NCBI GenBank assembly: GCA_014360565.1
Contig: JACIXH010000001.1
Coordinates: 1 to 64,000 of the forward strand
Source of the DNA: Nocardia sp.
GTDB taxonomy: Bacteria; Actinomycetota; Actinomycetes; Mycobacteriales; Mycobacteriaceae
Direction: 5' to 3'
DNA: 64,000 nucleotides
Below the pieces are notes generated by a model. The model was not told where the DNA came from, did not search any database, and saw nothing but the letters and a program-made list of their open reading frames with translations. Made by a program: the position numbers and the translations under genes. Shown here piece after piece: positions 19,801 through 29,067 of the stretch (positions are counted from its first letter, which is position 1; each line of letters starts with the position of its first letter).

Positions 19801-20624
19801 GTGTCCGAGATTCGAGTCGACAACCACAGGATCAGCTCGTCGAGGAACAACACCACCACGTCGTAGCTCAGGCTCTGCGCGTGCCGGGTGATGACCTGCA
19901 GACCAGTGTCGAGATCCAAGTACTCACCGCTACGCACCGAGCCCTTGTAGAACGCGGTGGTCAACGCGCTCACGAGGCTGTCACGTTCCTTGGTCCCCGG
20001 CGGGCTCGCGACAGCCGCGTCATAGCGCTCCGGAGTCCACCCATGTTGTTTCGCAACGGCAGCGGCCAGCCCGGTACCCGGCGCGTTCGGCGCACCTCCC
20101 CCAGCGAGCTTCGCGAAGAACTTCTCGTCCCCGAGGTCTTTACGGTGCTCCGCCGCGTTGACGAGCATCGAGTCAGACTGATGCACCGCGGGGAGCTCGG
20201 CTTCCGGGTGCAGCGCGGTTATCTGATTCAGATATCCCTCGAGCACAGCCTGTTCGACCGATCTCGCACTGAGCATGTGGAAGGTCAGACACAGCACCTT
20301 CCGCCCCTGCAGCCAGTCGTCGGCGTCAGCGATCGGCTCCGCCAATCCCGGCACCTCACGCGCGGCAGTGTTGTGCCGCAGGATCTCCCGCAGCACCGAC
20401 ATGAAATGCGACTTACCGGAACCGAACGAACCGTGCAGGAACTTCGCCTGCGACCGCCGCGTGTTCACCGCATGCCCGACCATGGTCAGCGCCTCACCGA
20501 AACTCAATCTCAGCTGGTCGGTGACCACATAGTTGGTCAGGTCCGCTCCCTCGGACGCCTTGACCACGAAGTCGCTGTCCCCGACCGAGGTCGGGATGCT
20601 GATCAGCTTCCGCAGCAACGTCAT
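16869..20624 (-). CDS. pglY: BREX type 2 ATPase PglY
   Basis: A 1251-residue large AAA-type ATPase. Walker A is GSFGSGKS (65-72) and a Walker B-like segment VVLFLDELILWL lies near residue 260. The N-terminus MTLLRKLISIPTSVGDSDFVVK fits the PglY/BrxC-like family. ATG 20624 overlaps the pglX stop by four bases. The C-terminus contains a Pro-rich linker (PPPSITLPTTNPAQPIEPL) before a final helical segment. It is expected to act with PglX and PglZ in the BREX complex. Confidence 0.94.
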   Translation of the reverse strand: MTLLRKLISIPTSVGDSDFVVKASEGADLTNYVVTDQLRLSFGEALTMVGHAVNTRRSQAKFLHGSFGSGKSHFMSVLREILRHNTAAREVPGLAEPIADADDWLQGRKVLCLTFHMLSARSVEQAVLEGYLNQITALHPEAELPAVHQSDSMLVNAAEHRKDLGDEKFFAKLAGGGAPNAPGTGLAAAVAKQHGWTPERYDAAVASPPGTKERDSLVSALTTAFYKGSVRSGEYLDLDTGLQVITRHAQSLSYDVVVLFLDELILWLSTRISDTTFVTTEGAKLNKLVESSDTARPLPLVSFVSRQRDLEEFLGPQVGGTERDVLAAVMRSVQGRFGSDIVLADTNLPEITERRLLRPGTAEVPAEQARGIIDQAFEAVRNNREVWDVLLSGAQYDDAGVGSDRLTFRRLYPFSPALVASLVALSQALQRERTALRVMTELLVQRRDRLAVNDLIGVAELFEPLVLRGELPDRAKLKQQFQAARDTYLQKLRPLVLALNNVTEAQSATSEDFQRDDRLVRTLLLGALVPEVPALHTLTASRLHALNFGSIKAPVPGWEAQIVIGQLTKLAADAGELQRTDGPDPVFSLKLSTVNYDRLLDLVPDRETTTGVLQSLVRDMVCAGIGIPSGEGTFGDLTYQRDWRGRRQQVIVTFANVRDNVNFPDSALYATGETWRVVVDYPFDIGGNRRDDLARIEQLDRGSRTVFWLPYFITEELHTRLTQLARINYLLGSGGNGDRLSNLATDWSVADRQAGKTYLQDRQRHLRAALSDGLRRAYGVVRAQATDTDVEPDDVGVLHTLAEGAALGDLRGGTFDAAFANLTADLLKWSYPGEPNLPEDERPVTRAELNKVLEYARGAAADEARRAKVETTSDKSTVKRISNHLRLGELTENIYVLNNNTCWWSNHLLQAAARAGYTDDYPVQVLRDLLERPARGFDRDLQNLILAVFALEQGLAWYQGTSRFAVQAVQQVTDALVLRRPAMPEPASWARAVERAKPIFGEALPGYLNPTTLAEFGTTIRRIAAQYHDPTVRLIEQLTEHAAILGIDADARTGRLATAKRVARVLRDINGESDDVVVVGLVAEADFGSADDIAASTAFKQAQRVCEALGRARWTLLSAMVDKAAADERAALIVTELRDAARREQNVAELSGALERAVTSTEQLLAMQPPPSITLPTTNPAQPIEPLVPSDSGKAVSDPEEHPKQSGGGTQPAVGRSREVTDKVAAQAVLGEIESLIAAGARVRISWEVLP

Positions 20625-23600
20625 GCCAGTTCCTCCACGCCACGCAGTTCAGTCAGCTTGTTGCGATCCGACCCCAGGCCGGACAACTCCCCATCGATGA
20701 GCCCAGTGAAGAACTCCGCCGGCGTCCCTGGATACCCGGCCTTCGGTTCACCGTGCCACTGGCGCAGCCACGGCTCCAACTCGGCCAAACCCGCCAGAAT
20801 CGGCAGCAGCCGCTCGGCCGGCCAGCCACCAGCGGTCTTGCGATCCATGTACATCGCAGCCAGCGCCCGCGCCTGATCCAGGTGATCCCAACCGGCCCAA
20901 CCGAGCAACAGGGTCGGGTCACCGTCCCTGCCGACGCTCGGGTAGGAGATGAAACGCTCCTTCGGCACATCCAATCTGCCGCGGTTCCGCCAATAGCTGG
21001 ACTTGGTGAAGTCAGTCGACGAATACCTCGGCGGCGCTGCAATATCGACCACCTCGCCGACATCCTCGCGCCGCTGCGAAGCCCACGTCCGCTCCCACTG
21101 AGCTCGTTTACGCAACCCTGTCGGCTTGTAGCGGGCGGACGGCAGGAACGGTACATGCTCGTCAGCTATCAGCTTGCCAAGGGACTTGACCAGGTCGTGC
21201 TGATCAGTGCCTACCCATAGGTCCAGAACCGATCGGAAGTCCTCGTCGTGCCGCACCCGGTCCGCCAACTGTGCGACCGACAGCGATGTCGGGTTGCCGC
21301 CCCACATCTCGGGTGCTTCCAGACGGTCCAGCAGCCAATCGCGCAGAGCAACAGCCTGCATCGCATCCCAACCGTCAGTTGCCCACCGCCGCTTGAACTC
21401 CGGGCGCTCAATCAAACCGATGTTCCGGTCACTCTCAATCACAGCGATGCGCCGCTCCACCACAGCCCGGTAGTCTGCCAGCCAGTGGTCGGGAAGTTCG
21501 GTGATTGGTATCGAGTTGTGCCGGGCGAACCACTGGGTCTCTGATCCACCCGCAGATAACTTACGGGCCAGCATGATCTCGAAAGCACGTTGCCCGAGTT
21601 CCAGTTCTGGAGGCTTCACCGCAGTGAGATCCTCATCGAGGAGACCGTAGAGTCGGTACACCTCCCAGTCGAGCTCCTCCTGGGCCGCGATCATCTTGGC
21701 ACGAGTCGACTCGTACTCGGCGCGGGCTGATGCCAAGCAGCCCTGGTTCGGGACCTCGGAGACCGCGATCACGGCGGGCGTACATGCAGCGAGTACCCGT
21801 GCCAGGGTGTCTAATTCGAGGCTGAGTACAGCTGGATACGACGACGGCAGCGGGAACTGCTCCAGCTTTGTGCCGGTGAATTCATAGAACCGCTCCCATT
21901 CATCGTGCATGAATCCGCCCGTGCCGGACTGGCTCCCCTTGTCGTGACTGACCTGCTTCAACCAGAAGCATGCAGTCGAAGAATTCAATACGCCGAGCAG
22001 CCCCAGATGATCGTCCTCCGTTGCCCCCGCCGGTAATTTGATCACCGGCGCAGTTCTATTGAACAGACGGCGACCCCTATCCAGCGAAAAGTGATTGTGG
22101 GTGGAAACAAACGAGAATCCAATTCCGAGCTCGACCTGCAACTTGCTTGTGTAGTTCTCCAAATGGGAGTACCACGGTCTCCCATTGTCGGTTATCGTCT
22201 GCCCGAAGATCATACGCTTAGCAAGTAGCGCACGGTGAGGCCACAAACTCACGGAAACCAGGCGTGCATCCTCAGCAACAACTGAACGATTCAGGTTGTC
22301 CGAGTATGGGTTTCTCACTTGAATCGATCCACCGAACCCGTAATCTCGAACATATTCACCGATCACAAGCTCACGAGTGAAGTCCTCATCACCAACGCGA
22401 CGAGCTGTCGAGATGTCCGGCAGGAAGTATACGTCATCTGCTCCCGTTGCCGTAGTTCTACCGACGCTGTCAACCATCTCTGACAGTCGGCTGCATCCGT
22501 CCTCGATTTCAGCCACAAGATCGCCCGATCCACCTCCAGCCAGGCTCCAAGGGTGCGAATCAAATCGTTCCCGAGCGAGGTTCGCAACATTGACCCAGTT
22601 GGAATCCAGGCCAGGATGATCAATGCCCGTCACGATTGCCGTCCAGACCAGCCCATCAGAAGGATCGTCAGGCTGAGATGGCTCGCCACGCACGCCCAAG
22701 ACCGCGAGGATAGGCCCGGAGTAGCGCGGACTCACGAGCCTGTTACGCCCGACAAGAATGACGGTCGGCGTCCCATGCCCTGGAATATATGCGGCAGACG
22801 TATCGATTATCTCCGCAAGGTCTACCTTTGCCGCAAAATATTCATTGATCAGCTTCTTTCCGAACTCTCGCTTCATGAAGGCATTCCCCGTAATCTGCCC
22901 CACAAATCCAGCGCCCCTACCATCTTGCGAGCTGCCCTTTATTGCGAGATCGAAGAAGCGTTTCGCAAAAGGTACCGTAAGGGCGTATTGGCGATAACAA
23001 ACTTCGCCGTAGAGGCTACGATACAATTCGTTTACCTTGGGGTCCTTAACGGTGATATAAGGCGGATTTCCAACAACTACCGTGTAGGCCCCAGGCCTGA
23101 GGTACTCAGCTAACAGGTCACCGTCTTCAGCGTGGTAAGCAAAGACCGGCCTGCCCTCTGATTCAGCAAATAGGTCACCTTGAAACCGGCTGTCTTCACG
23201 AGTCCACCCCAGCAATGAGTCCCCCGTCGCAACACGCACTGGATAGGCGGTATTCAGGTCTCGCCGTCCGGTCGCACGCAACGCAGCAACCAATAACCGG
23301 AAACGCGCGATCGCGACGGCTATCGGATTCAGGTCGACGCCGGTTACCTGGCCCAACGCTCGTTCGACGATCGTATCGATAGACGTACCAGGCTCCCGCT
23401 GCCGCCATAGCCGCAGTAGCCGGTCAAAGGACCCAAGTAGGAAGTGTCCGGATCCACAAGTGGGGTCGATCACGGACATCTCGGCGAGCCCGAACTCCTT
23501 CAGTGCTGGATCGAAGGTTCGGTCGAGAATGAACTCCTCTACGAAGTCTGGCGTCTGCAGTAGCGCGTACTTCTTCTGCGCATGAATGGATAGATTCTGA

Positions 23601-24139
23601 TAGAGGTCTCCCAGGAATCGGGTCTCTATCGTCTCCGACTTAAGCGACCGGTGCCCTGCTCCCCGCCGGAAGAATTCCGACAGCTTCTCAGCTGCCTCAG
23701 CGGAGATATCGAACCGCCACACATCGTTATGCTCATCGAAAATTTTACTGGTCGCACGCAAACCTTTCAAGTGCGAGAACGCTCCCCGCAACCAGTGCCG
23801 ATCGTTGTGCGTTGGGTTGGCGACGAGGTAGCCCTGCAATGCTTGCAGCGCCCGCTCAGTGGAGGCACCGGATTCGGGGCCTCCCAACCAGATCTCCTTG
23901 ATGAGTTCGTTGTCCTCGCAGAACCGCACGAAAACGCATCCCAAGACCCACGCCACGGCGGCTTGGTCAAGCTCGTCCTCAAGCCAGGTTTCGAAGGTGA
24001 CCCCAAGCCTCTCAGCGGACCGAGCTTCGGCGTACTCCGACTGGAGGTCCACCGCCAGCTCGCCGCTTGCCGCTACCTGCGTACGCAGGTCATCGACCAG
24101 GTACTTGACCTGGCCTTGCAGCGCTTTCAGCTCGATCAT
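20621..24139 (-). CDS. pglX: BREX type 2 adenine-N6 DNA methyltransferase PglX
   Basis: A 1172-residue N6-adenine methyltransferase that marks host DNA as self. SAM-binding motif I is DPTCGSGHF (225-233) and catalytic motif IV is NPPY (358-361). The start is set at ATG 24139, not the longer frame from 24190, because it overlaps the pglW stop as ATGA and gives the typical N-terminus MIELKALQGQVKYLVDDL. The central part (about 21900-23100) is clearly A+T-richer than the flanking genes, as seen for target-recognition regions exchanged by recombination. The recognition sequence cannot be predicted from this reading. Confidence 0.95.
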   Translation of the reverse strand: MIELKALQGQVKYLVDDLRTQVAASGELAVDLQSEYAEARSAERLGVTFETWLEDELDQAAVAWVLGCVFVRFCEDNELIKEIWLGGPESGASTERALQALQGYLVANPTHNDRHWLRGAFSHLKGLRATSKIFDEHNDVWRFDISAEAAEKLSEFFRRGAGHRSLKSETIETRFLGDLYQNLSIHAQKKYALLQTPDFVEEFILDRTFDPALKEFGLAEMSVIDPTCGSGHFLLGSFDRLLRLWRQREPGTSIDTIVERALGQVTGVDLNPIAVAIARFRLLVAALRATGRRDLNTAYPVRVATGDSLLGWTREDSRFQGDLFAESEGRPVFAYHAEDGDLLAEYLRPGAYTVVVGNPPYITVKDPKVNELYRSLYGEVCYRQYALTVPFAKRFFDLAIKGSSQDGRGAGFVGQITGNAFMKREFGKKLINEYFAAKVDLAEIIDTSAAYIPGHGTPTVILVGRNRLVSPRYSGPILAVLGVRGEPSQPDDPSDGLVWTAIVTGIDHPGLDSNWVNVANLARERFDSHPWSLAGGGSGDLVAEIEDGCSRLSEMVDSVGRTTATGADDVYFLPDISTARRVGDEDFTRELVIGEYVRDYGFGGSIQVRNPYSDNLNRSVVAEDARLVSVSLWPHRALLAKRMIFGQTITDNGRPWYSHLENYTSKLQVELGIGFSFVSTHNHFSLDRGRRLFNRTAPVIKLPAGATEDDHLGLLGVLNSSTACFWLKQVSHDKGSQSGTGGFMHDEWERFYEFTGTKLEQFPLPSSYPAVLSLELDTLARVLAACTPAVIAVSEVPNQGCLASARAEYESTRAKMIAAQEELDWEVYRLYGLLDEDLTAVKPPELELGQRAFEIMLARKLSAGGSETQWFARHNSIPITELPDHWLADYRAVVERRIAVIESDRNIGLIERPEFKRRWATDGWDAMQAVALRDWLLDRLEAPEMWGGNPTSLSVAQLADRVRHDEDFRSVLDLWVGTDQHDLVKSLGKLIADEHVPFLPSARYKPTGLRKRAQWERTWASQRREDVGEVVDIAAPPRYSSTDFTKSSYWRNRGRLDVPKERFISYPSVGRDGDPTLLLGWAGWDHLDQARALAAMYMDRKTAGGWPAERLLPILAGLAELEPWLRQWHGEPKAGYPGTPAEFFTGLIDGELSGLGSDRNKLTELRGVEELA

Positions 24140-27100
24140 CGGGCGGTCGACCTTCCTGACGGTGAATTGATCCACGGTGTGGGCAGCCACAGCGACTGGC
24201 TTCGCGGGGACGCCAACGGCAGCTGCGCGTTGTCGAGCATGGCGGGCTCCGGTCGGCGAGCCGGCACCAGTATCAGCCGTGCCGCGGGTCGAACCGTTGT
24301 GTGGTCGGCCAGCTGTTGGAACACGGAGAGCTGACCGTAACGGGCCAGTGGCGCAGCCTCGGTGATCAGTACCGGTTTCGGCATCGCGAGTTCTGCGGTG
24401 ATCACCGGTACCACCTCATGCTGCACCAGCTCGGTCAACGTACGGAAGTCCGGGTCGCCAGGCTGTCCGCTATCGGCCGCGACGATCATGTCCCATTCGA
24501 ATCCCAAGGCGCGCAACCGGTCCAGCAGGATGCTGGTCACGTTCACCTCGGTCAGCTCGAACCGGGCCAGCAGGCAACGCCGAGCCGACTCGACCGAACT
24601 GATGCCGGCCAGGACCGCCAAGAACCCGCCGCGGTCGATAGTGTCGGTGATTTTGTCGTCCACCGCGGCCACTTCCGCAGGTGCCACCAGCCGCCCGACC
24701 GAGGTCTGCATCCTGGTGCCGGTGAGCGACCGAACGGTGGGTTGGGCGTAGGTGCTGGTCTTGTCGTCCCACTCCAGACCGAGCTCTTCGAGCAGGTCGG
24801 TGAGTTTGGGGCGGCCCGGCAGTGGCTCAGCGGCCGGGAACCTGGACCGGACACGTGCGACGACCGCGTCCTGCGACAATCGCTGACCCAGCAGGGAGCC
24901 GGCCGACAGCCGCAGCGCCCGTTCGGCGGACATCCCGACCGGGTAGAGCTGTGCCTGCGCGCTCAACGCTACTTCGCCGTTGCTCGCAGTCGCCGCGAGC
25001 TGCAGTAGCCGCTGGTCACTCAAGCGCGGCATCCCGTCCGGCACCGGCACCGTACGCAGCAGTTCGACGCCACGCTGGCGGGTCGGCAACGGGTCAGTCG
25101 CGGCCAGCTTGATCGCGCGCTGTCCGAGCGTCACCGCGTAACCGAGCAGATCCGCCGCCTGCACCATCGATTCAGCGTCGTCGGGCTCACGCCCGATGAG
25201 AACGGTGTCGCAACTGCGGGATCGGCGGATCGTGACCCGGGAGTCACCACCGCGCGCCTGCTCCACCTCGACCGCCGCCCGGACCAGGCCGATGGCTTGC
25301 GACAGCCGGCGCGGTCCTGAGGTGAACGAGCCGCGCGCGGCGATCAACTCCGAGGCGAGTTCCGCGGCGCTCATCACGAGGCCACGCGTATCGAGGACCG
25401 CGACGATCTCGTCACGGATCGTGGCCAGCGCGGCCATGTCCTGCCATTTCTTCAGGTGCTTACGCTGCCAGGTGGAGATCTGGGGTTGGGTATGGCCCGT
25501 GGTCTCAGCGGTCTGTGCCTGCGACGGCCAGGACAGGAAGGTGCCCGCGTCGGTCGCGGCTTGACCGAGGGCGACCCGCATCGCCGTGATCTCCTTGCTG
25601 TTGCGGGCGTTGACTTCCGGCAGGAGCAGCCCGCACACAGCGTCGATGCCTTGCGGCACAGGAACATCCGGCTGCTCGTCGGTGGCCGGTGCGATCTCGG
25701 CGCGCAACGCGCGCACCCGCGTGCTGATCTCCTTACGCGTCGCGGGAGTGACTCCACGGACCCCGATCAACGCCGAGAGGTCCATAGCCAGCAGCTCGCC
25801 GACGGTGTGCACACCGAGTCGCTCCAGCACCGAACGTGCCCGAGCCGTCAATTCCGCAGCGGTCACCGGCGATTCGGGGGTGATCGGCACCGCGACCGGA
25901 CCGACCATCGCCGGACCCGCCGGTTCCACCGTCGCTGGCTCGTCGGGGATGTCGAGGAAGATCTGGCGCCACGCCTCCCGCATCTCCTCCACGCCGCCGA
26001 ACCGTTCGGCCGCGTCCCGTGCGAGCGCCTGAGCGAAGAAGTCGACGAATCGTTCCGCGACAGCCGAATCGAACAGCTCCGCGGTGAGAGTGACCTCGTC
26101 GGTCACCGCCGCCGGGTTCGCGTTGTGACCCCACTGCGGCAACGTCCCCGTCGCCATCTCATACAGGGTCACCGCCGCCGCGAACCGCTCGGCGTCCGCG
26201 TCATAACGCATCCGCCGTGGCGGCCCGAGAAACGGATCCAGGTAGTGCACCGTCCCGGCGTTGATCTGCTCGGCGGGGGTCGTGGCCAGCGAGAAGTCGA
26301 ACACGCACAGGTGTCGTTGATTGTTCTTCCCGAGTGGGCGCACCGCGAGGTTGGCCGGCTTGATGTCTCGATGCCACACCCCCTCGTCCTCGAGGTAGGC
26401 GACAATGTCGAGCAGGTCGCGGCCGTACCGCTCGAGCAGCTCCAAAGCCAGTCGGCCGCTGCGCAATTCCTCGATCAGGGTGACCGGACCGGCGCTCTCC
26501 ATCAGTATCGCGGTGCGGCCGCCCACCACGATCGGGCCGTTGACCAGCGCGGCGACCCGCCTGTCACGCAGGGTCTCCAACACTCTGGCTTCGGAGGCGA
26601 AGCGGTCCGCGTGCTGCTCGTCCCGCGCGACCTTGAGGACCCGCTCCTTGCCGTCGACCTGAACCAGTAGCGCGATCGCAGTCGCACCCGAACCGAGGCG
26701 CTGCACGACAGTCAAACCACCCTCGAGGACATCGCCTTTCTTGGCTTCCAGCGGGTCGGTGACCGGCTCGGGCTCGGGTGCGGTGAGTTCGTCCCACACC
26801 TCCTCGAGCCCCTGCCGGAAAGCCTTGACGCTGTCGAGTCGTTGCTGCGGGTCGCCGTGGGTGGCCCGATACACCAGGTCCACAAGGCTTGCAGGCATGC
26901 CGTCGACCACCGCGCCGACATCGAGGCCTTGGCCGTGCACCGCCGTGACGAGCTGCTGGGCGCTGTCAGCGGGGGCGCGGCCGGTGAGGATGTGGAACGC
27001 GATCGCGCCCAACGAGAACACGTCGAGCTGAGTGCCAGGAATCTGCGCGTTCAGAGCGCTTTCCGGGGCGTGGTAGCGGCGCGCCTCGTCATCGATGAAG

Positions 27101-28260
27101 ATGCCCAGGTCGATACCGTCACCGCTGGATCCGAGACGCCCCAGCAACGTCGCACCGGCGAGACGTCCGCCGGTCTGCCAGTCGGTGACGACCAGCGACG
27201 GATTGCCCCGCTCGTGTGCGGTGACGAAGATCGCCTGCGGATGCAGCGCCCGATGCGACAACCGCCGCGAGTGCGCATAATCGATGATCTCCGCGAGATC
27301 CTGCACCAGCTGCAGCCTTTGAGCCAAGGTGGTGGCTCGGCCCTGCAGCAACCATCGGTCCAGCCGCACCGAACTCTCGGAGTGGTCGAAAATCACCGCG
27401 GGACCGAATGAATGCTCCACCAGATCCACCGGGTGCGCGATGCCCGGATGGTGAATACCTTGCAGCAGCCGGAACTCTCGCTCAGCGGCCCGTTTGATGA
27501 TCGGCACGTCGGCCTCGGTGGCCCGGCTCGTCAGATAGAACCGCACCCGGCGCACCAGGTTGGCGTCCATCGCGTGGCCGGCCAGGAAGTCCTGCCAGCC
27601 AGTTCCTTCGGCGAAAGGCTTCGGATGCAGAATCAGCTGCCCGATCCGCCGATCAGCCACCGACGGCCGAATGTTGGCGCCCTTCACCAACTCCACGAGC
27701 TGGCGTCCGACGGACGCGTCGATCATTGCCCGCCCTTGCCCAGGACCGGCGAGCAGGAAGCCCTTCAGGCTCGGCAGCCCGGATTGTCCACCGTCGAGTC
27801 CATAGACGTGCTGGCGGCCTATCGCGTCGAGTGTGGAGCTGAAGTTCCGGGCGTGCAGGAAGACCGCTGCGTCCACGAAGATATTCGGTGATTTACCTGG
27901 GCGCTTCGCCGTGTAGTGCCGGATAACACCGGCCAGTCGCTTCGCCTTGCGGTTGGCGAGAATGTAGGGGTTGTCTGTCGGCGCGAGCCGACCGCCCGGC
28001 ATGCGGCGAACCCACTGCTGCCCGTCGCCGCTGAGCGATCCTTGCCAATGCTTGAGCTCAAGCAGGATCAGCCCTCGCGTGGTGAGTACCAGGGCGTCGA
28101 CCTCGTTGATAGAGCCATCCGAGGCGACGAACTCGACATTGGTCCACACGTGGTATGGATCCCTGTCGGGCAGGTATTTTGCCAGTTCGCGAAGACCGTC
28201 CTGTTCATGTGCGAACGGGCTGGGATTGATCTGCTCCCACCGCCGCGAGTCCTCGCGCAC
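24136..28260 (-). CDS. pglW: BREX type 2 serine/threonine kinase PglW
   Basis: A 1374-residue protein, first gene of the operon. Residues about 1-170 form a NERD nuclease-related domain (VDALVLTT ... LLELKHWQG). Residues about 230-500 look like a degenerate kinase lobe (HRALHPQAIF and TDWQ replace HRD and DFG). Residues about 515-790 form a full kinase with GSGATAIALLV, VLKVARDE, HRDIKPAN (H630) and DFS in place of DFG (D655). Later segments are helical. GTG 28260 has an AGGAAGGA ribosome-binding site 7 bases upstream. In S. coelicolor PglW is a kinase with autophosphorylation activity. Confidence 0.94.
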   Translation of the reverse strand: MREDSRRWEQINPSPFAHEQDGLRELAKYLPDRDPYHVWTNVEFVASDGSINEVDALVLTTRGLILLELKHWQGSLSGDGQQWVRRMPGGRLAPTDNPYILANRKAKRLAGVIRHYTAKRPGKSPNIFVDAAVFLHARNFSSTLDAIGRQHVYGLDGGQSGLPSLKGFLLAGPGQGRAMIDASVGRQLVELVKGANIRPSVADRRIGQLILHPKPFAEGTGWQDFLAGHAMDANLVRRVRFYLTSRATEADVPIIKRAAEREFRLLQGIHHPGIAHPVDLVEHSFGPAVIFDHSESSVRLDRWLLQGRATTLAQRLQLVQDLAEIIDYAHSRRLSHRALHPQAIFVTAHERGNPSLVVTDWQTGGRLAGATLLGRLGSSGDGIDLGIFIDDEARRYHAPESALNAQIPGTQLDVFSLGAIAFHILTGRAPADSAQQLVTAVHGQGLDVGAVVDGMPASLVDLVYRATHGDPQQRLDSVKAFRQGLEEVWDELTAPEPEPVTDPLEAKKGDVLEGGLTVVQRLGSGATAIALLVQVDGKERVLKVARDEQHADRFASEARVLETLRDRRVAALVNGPIVVGGRTAILMESAGPVTLIEELRSGRLALELLERYGRDLLDIVAYLEDEGVWHRDIKPANLAVRPLGKNNQRHLCVFDFSLATTPAEQINAGTVHYLDPFLGPPRRMRYDADAERFAAAVTLYEMATGTLPQWGHNANPAAVTDEVTLTAELFDSAVAERFVDFFAQALARDAAERFGGVEEMREAWRQIFLDIPDEPATVEPAGPAMVGPVAVPITPESPVTAAELTARARSVLERLGVHTVGELLAMDLSALIGVRGVTPATRKEISTRVRALRAEIAPATDEQPDVPVPQGIDAVCGLLLPEVNARNSKEITAMRVALGQAATDAGTFLSWPSQAQTAETTGHTQPQISTWQRKHLKKWQDMAALATIRDEIVAVLDTRGLVMSAAELASELIAARGSFTSGPRRLSQAIGLVRAAVEVEQARGGDSRVTIRRSRSCDTVLIGREPDDAESMVQAADLLGYAVTLGQRAIKLAATDPLPTRQRGVELLRTVPVPDGMPRLSDQRLLQLAATASNGEVALSAQAQLYPVGMSAERALRLSAGSLLGQRLSQDAVVARVRSRFPAAEPLPGRPKLTDLLEELGLEWDDKTSTYAQPTVRSLTGTRMQTSVGRLVAPAEVAAVDDKITDTIDRGGFLAVLAGISSVESARRCLLARFELTEVNVTSILLDRLRALGFEWDMIVAADSGQPGDPDFRTLTELVQHEVVPVITAELAMPKPVLITEAAPLARYGQLSVFQQLADHTTVRPAARLILVPARRPEPAMLDNAQLPLASPRSQSLWLPTPWINSPSGRSTAR

Positions 28261-28290
28261 TAGCCGTCCTTCCTGCCCCCACCACCAGTA

Positions 28291-28318
28291 AAACTAGATA
28301 CGTTCTCGGCTGTGTCCA
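28291..28318 (-). promoter_or_regulatory. Probable promoter of the BREX operon
   Basis: On the minus strand, TGGACA (28318-28313) and TAGTTT (28296-28291) are separated by 16 bases, placing a transcription start about 25 bases ahead of the pglW GTG and its AGGAAGGA site. This is the only candidate promoter for the 17.5-kb operon, since the six genes overlap. Confidence 0.5.
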
Positions 28319-28665
28319 GCGCCGATCGACCGCCCGGACGATCCTACAAGGTGGCGCTGACATGGATCGCGCCTCACCTACCTGATACACACCCCGTTCG
28401 CATGCTGATTCGAGCTGACGAGGGGATGCGCGCCGTGCATCTCGGCACCGACCCGACGGGGTTCGGCTTACCACCCGCGCCCGGACGGCACCGTCTGAAC
28501 TACGCGTGACCAACAGCGAAATGTTGTCAGGCACCCTCTAGTCTGGCGTGGCATATCCAGAACAGCCCTGCTGCCGTGCCGCGCGGATCGACCGCCTGTG
28601 GATCTACTGCTGGTCGTTCGCTAACGTGGATGGCTGATGTGTCCGAGGGGAAGTTGGGAGCGGAC
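28319..28665. other. Divergent intergenic region between BREX and the toxin locus
   Basis: Contains the upstream regions of pglW (minus) and the SseB-like gene (plus). A 65-codon plus-strand ORF from GTG 28312 lacks a ribosome-binding site and family resemblance and is not called. I see no repeats. Confidence 0.5.
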
Positions 28666-29067
28666 ATGACAGTGATCGAAGTTGAGTCTGCCCGCCTCCG
28701 GGCGGAGATTGCGGCGTTCTACGCCGGATTCGGAGTGCCAGGCGAGTTGGCGGCAGCGTTCGAGGCCTCAGCGCTGTTGGTGCCCTTGGCCGGGCCCGAG
28801 GATCGGGTGTTCACGCTGGAGTCCGGTGGTGCGGGCTGGCTGTGTGCGTTCACCAGCATCAACGAATACGCGCATTTCATGGCCGCTCGCGGCGTTGTAG
28901 CTGATCAGACCTACCGCTTTCATACCTTCCTGGGCAAGCGTCTGCGTGAGTTCGCCGCAGCACAGCCGGAGCCGACCGGGGTAGCCGTCGACATGCTCGG
29001 TGCGGCCCCCATGGCGTTCCCGCCGGAACTCGACGAGGCACCGTCGACCGATGGAGTACGCGGCTAA
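28666..29067 (+). CDS. SseB-like / SAV_915-type protein
   Basis: A 133-residue protein. The pattern of an N-terminal helix followed by SALLVPLAGPEDRVFTLE, then GWLCAFTSINEYAHFM, resembles the N-terminal domain of SseB-family proteins; this is a weak family-level match. ATG 28666 has GGGAG at 28656-28660. Its TAA overlaps the ATG of the next gene by one base, so it is translated together with the type VII substrate and Rhs toxin. It may be a chaperone or accessory for their export. Confidence 0.55.
   Translation: MTVIEVESARLRAEIAAFYAGFGVPGELAAAFEASALLVPLAGPEDRVFTLESGGAGWLCAFTSINEYAHFMAARGVVADQTYRFHTFLGKRLREFAAAQPEPTGVAVDMLGAAPMAFPPELDEAPSTDGVRG

Noticed and set aside
18993-20876. 627-codon plus-strand ORF antisense to pglY
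   Set aside because: It is Arg/Gln-rich with no family resemblance and lies wholly opposite a well-supported BREX gene; a shadow of high-GC codon use.
24140-24190. Longer pglX start
   Set aside because: It would overlap pglW by 55 bp; ATG 24139 forms the 4-bp overlap seen throughout the operon and the usual PglX N-terminus.
28312-28509. 65-codon ORF divergent from pglW
   Set aside because: No ribosome-binding site, overlaps the probable pglW promoter, no similarity seen.
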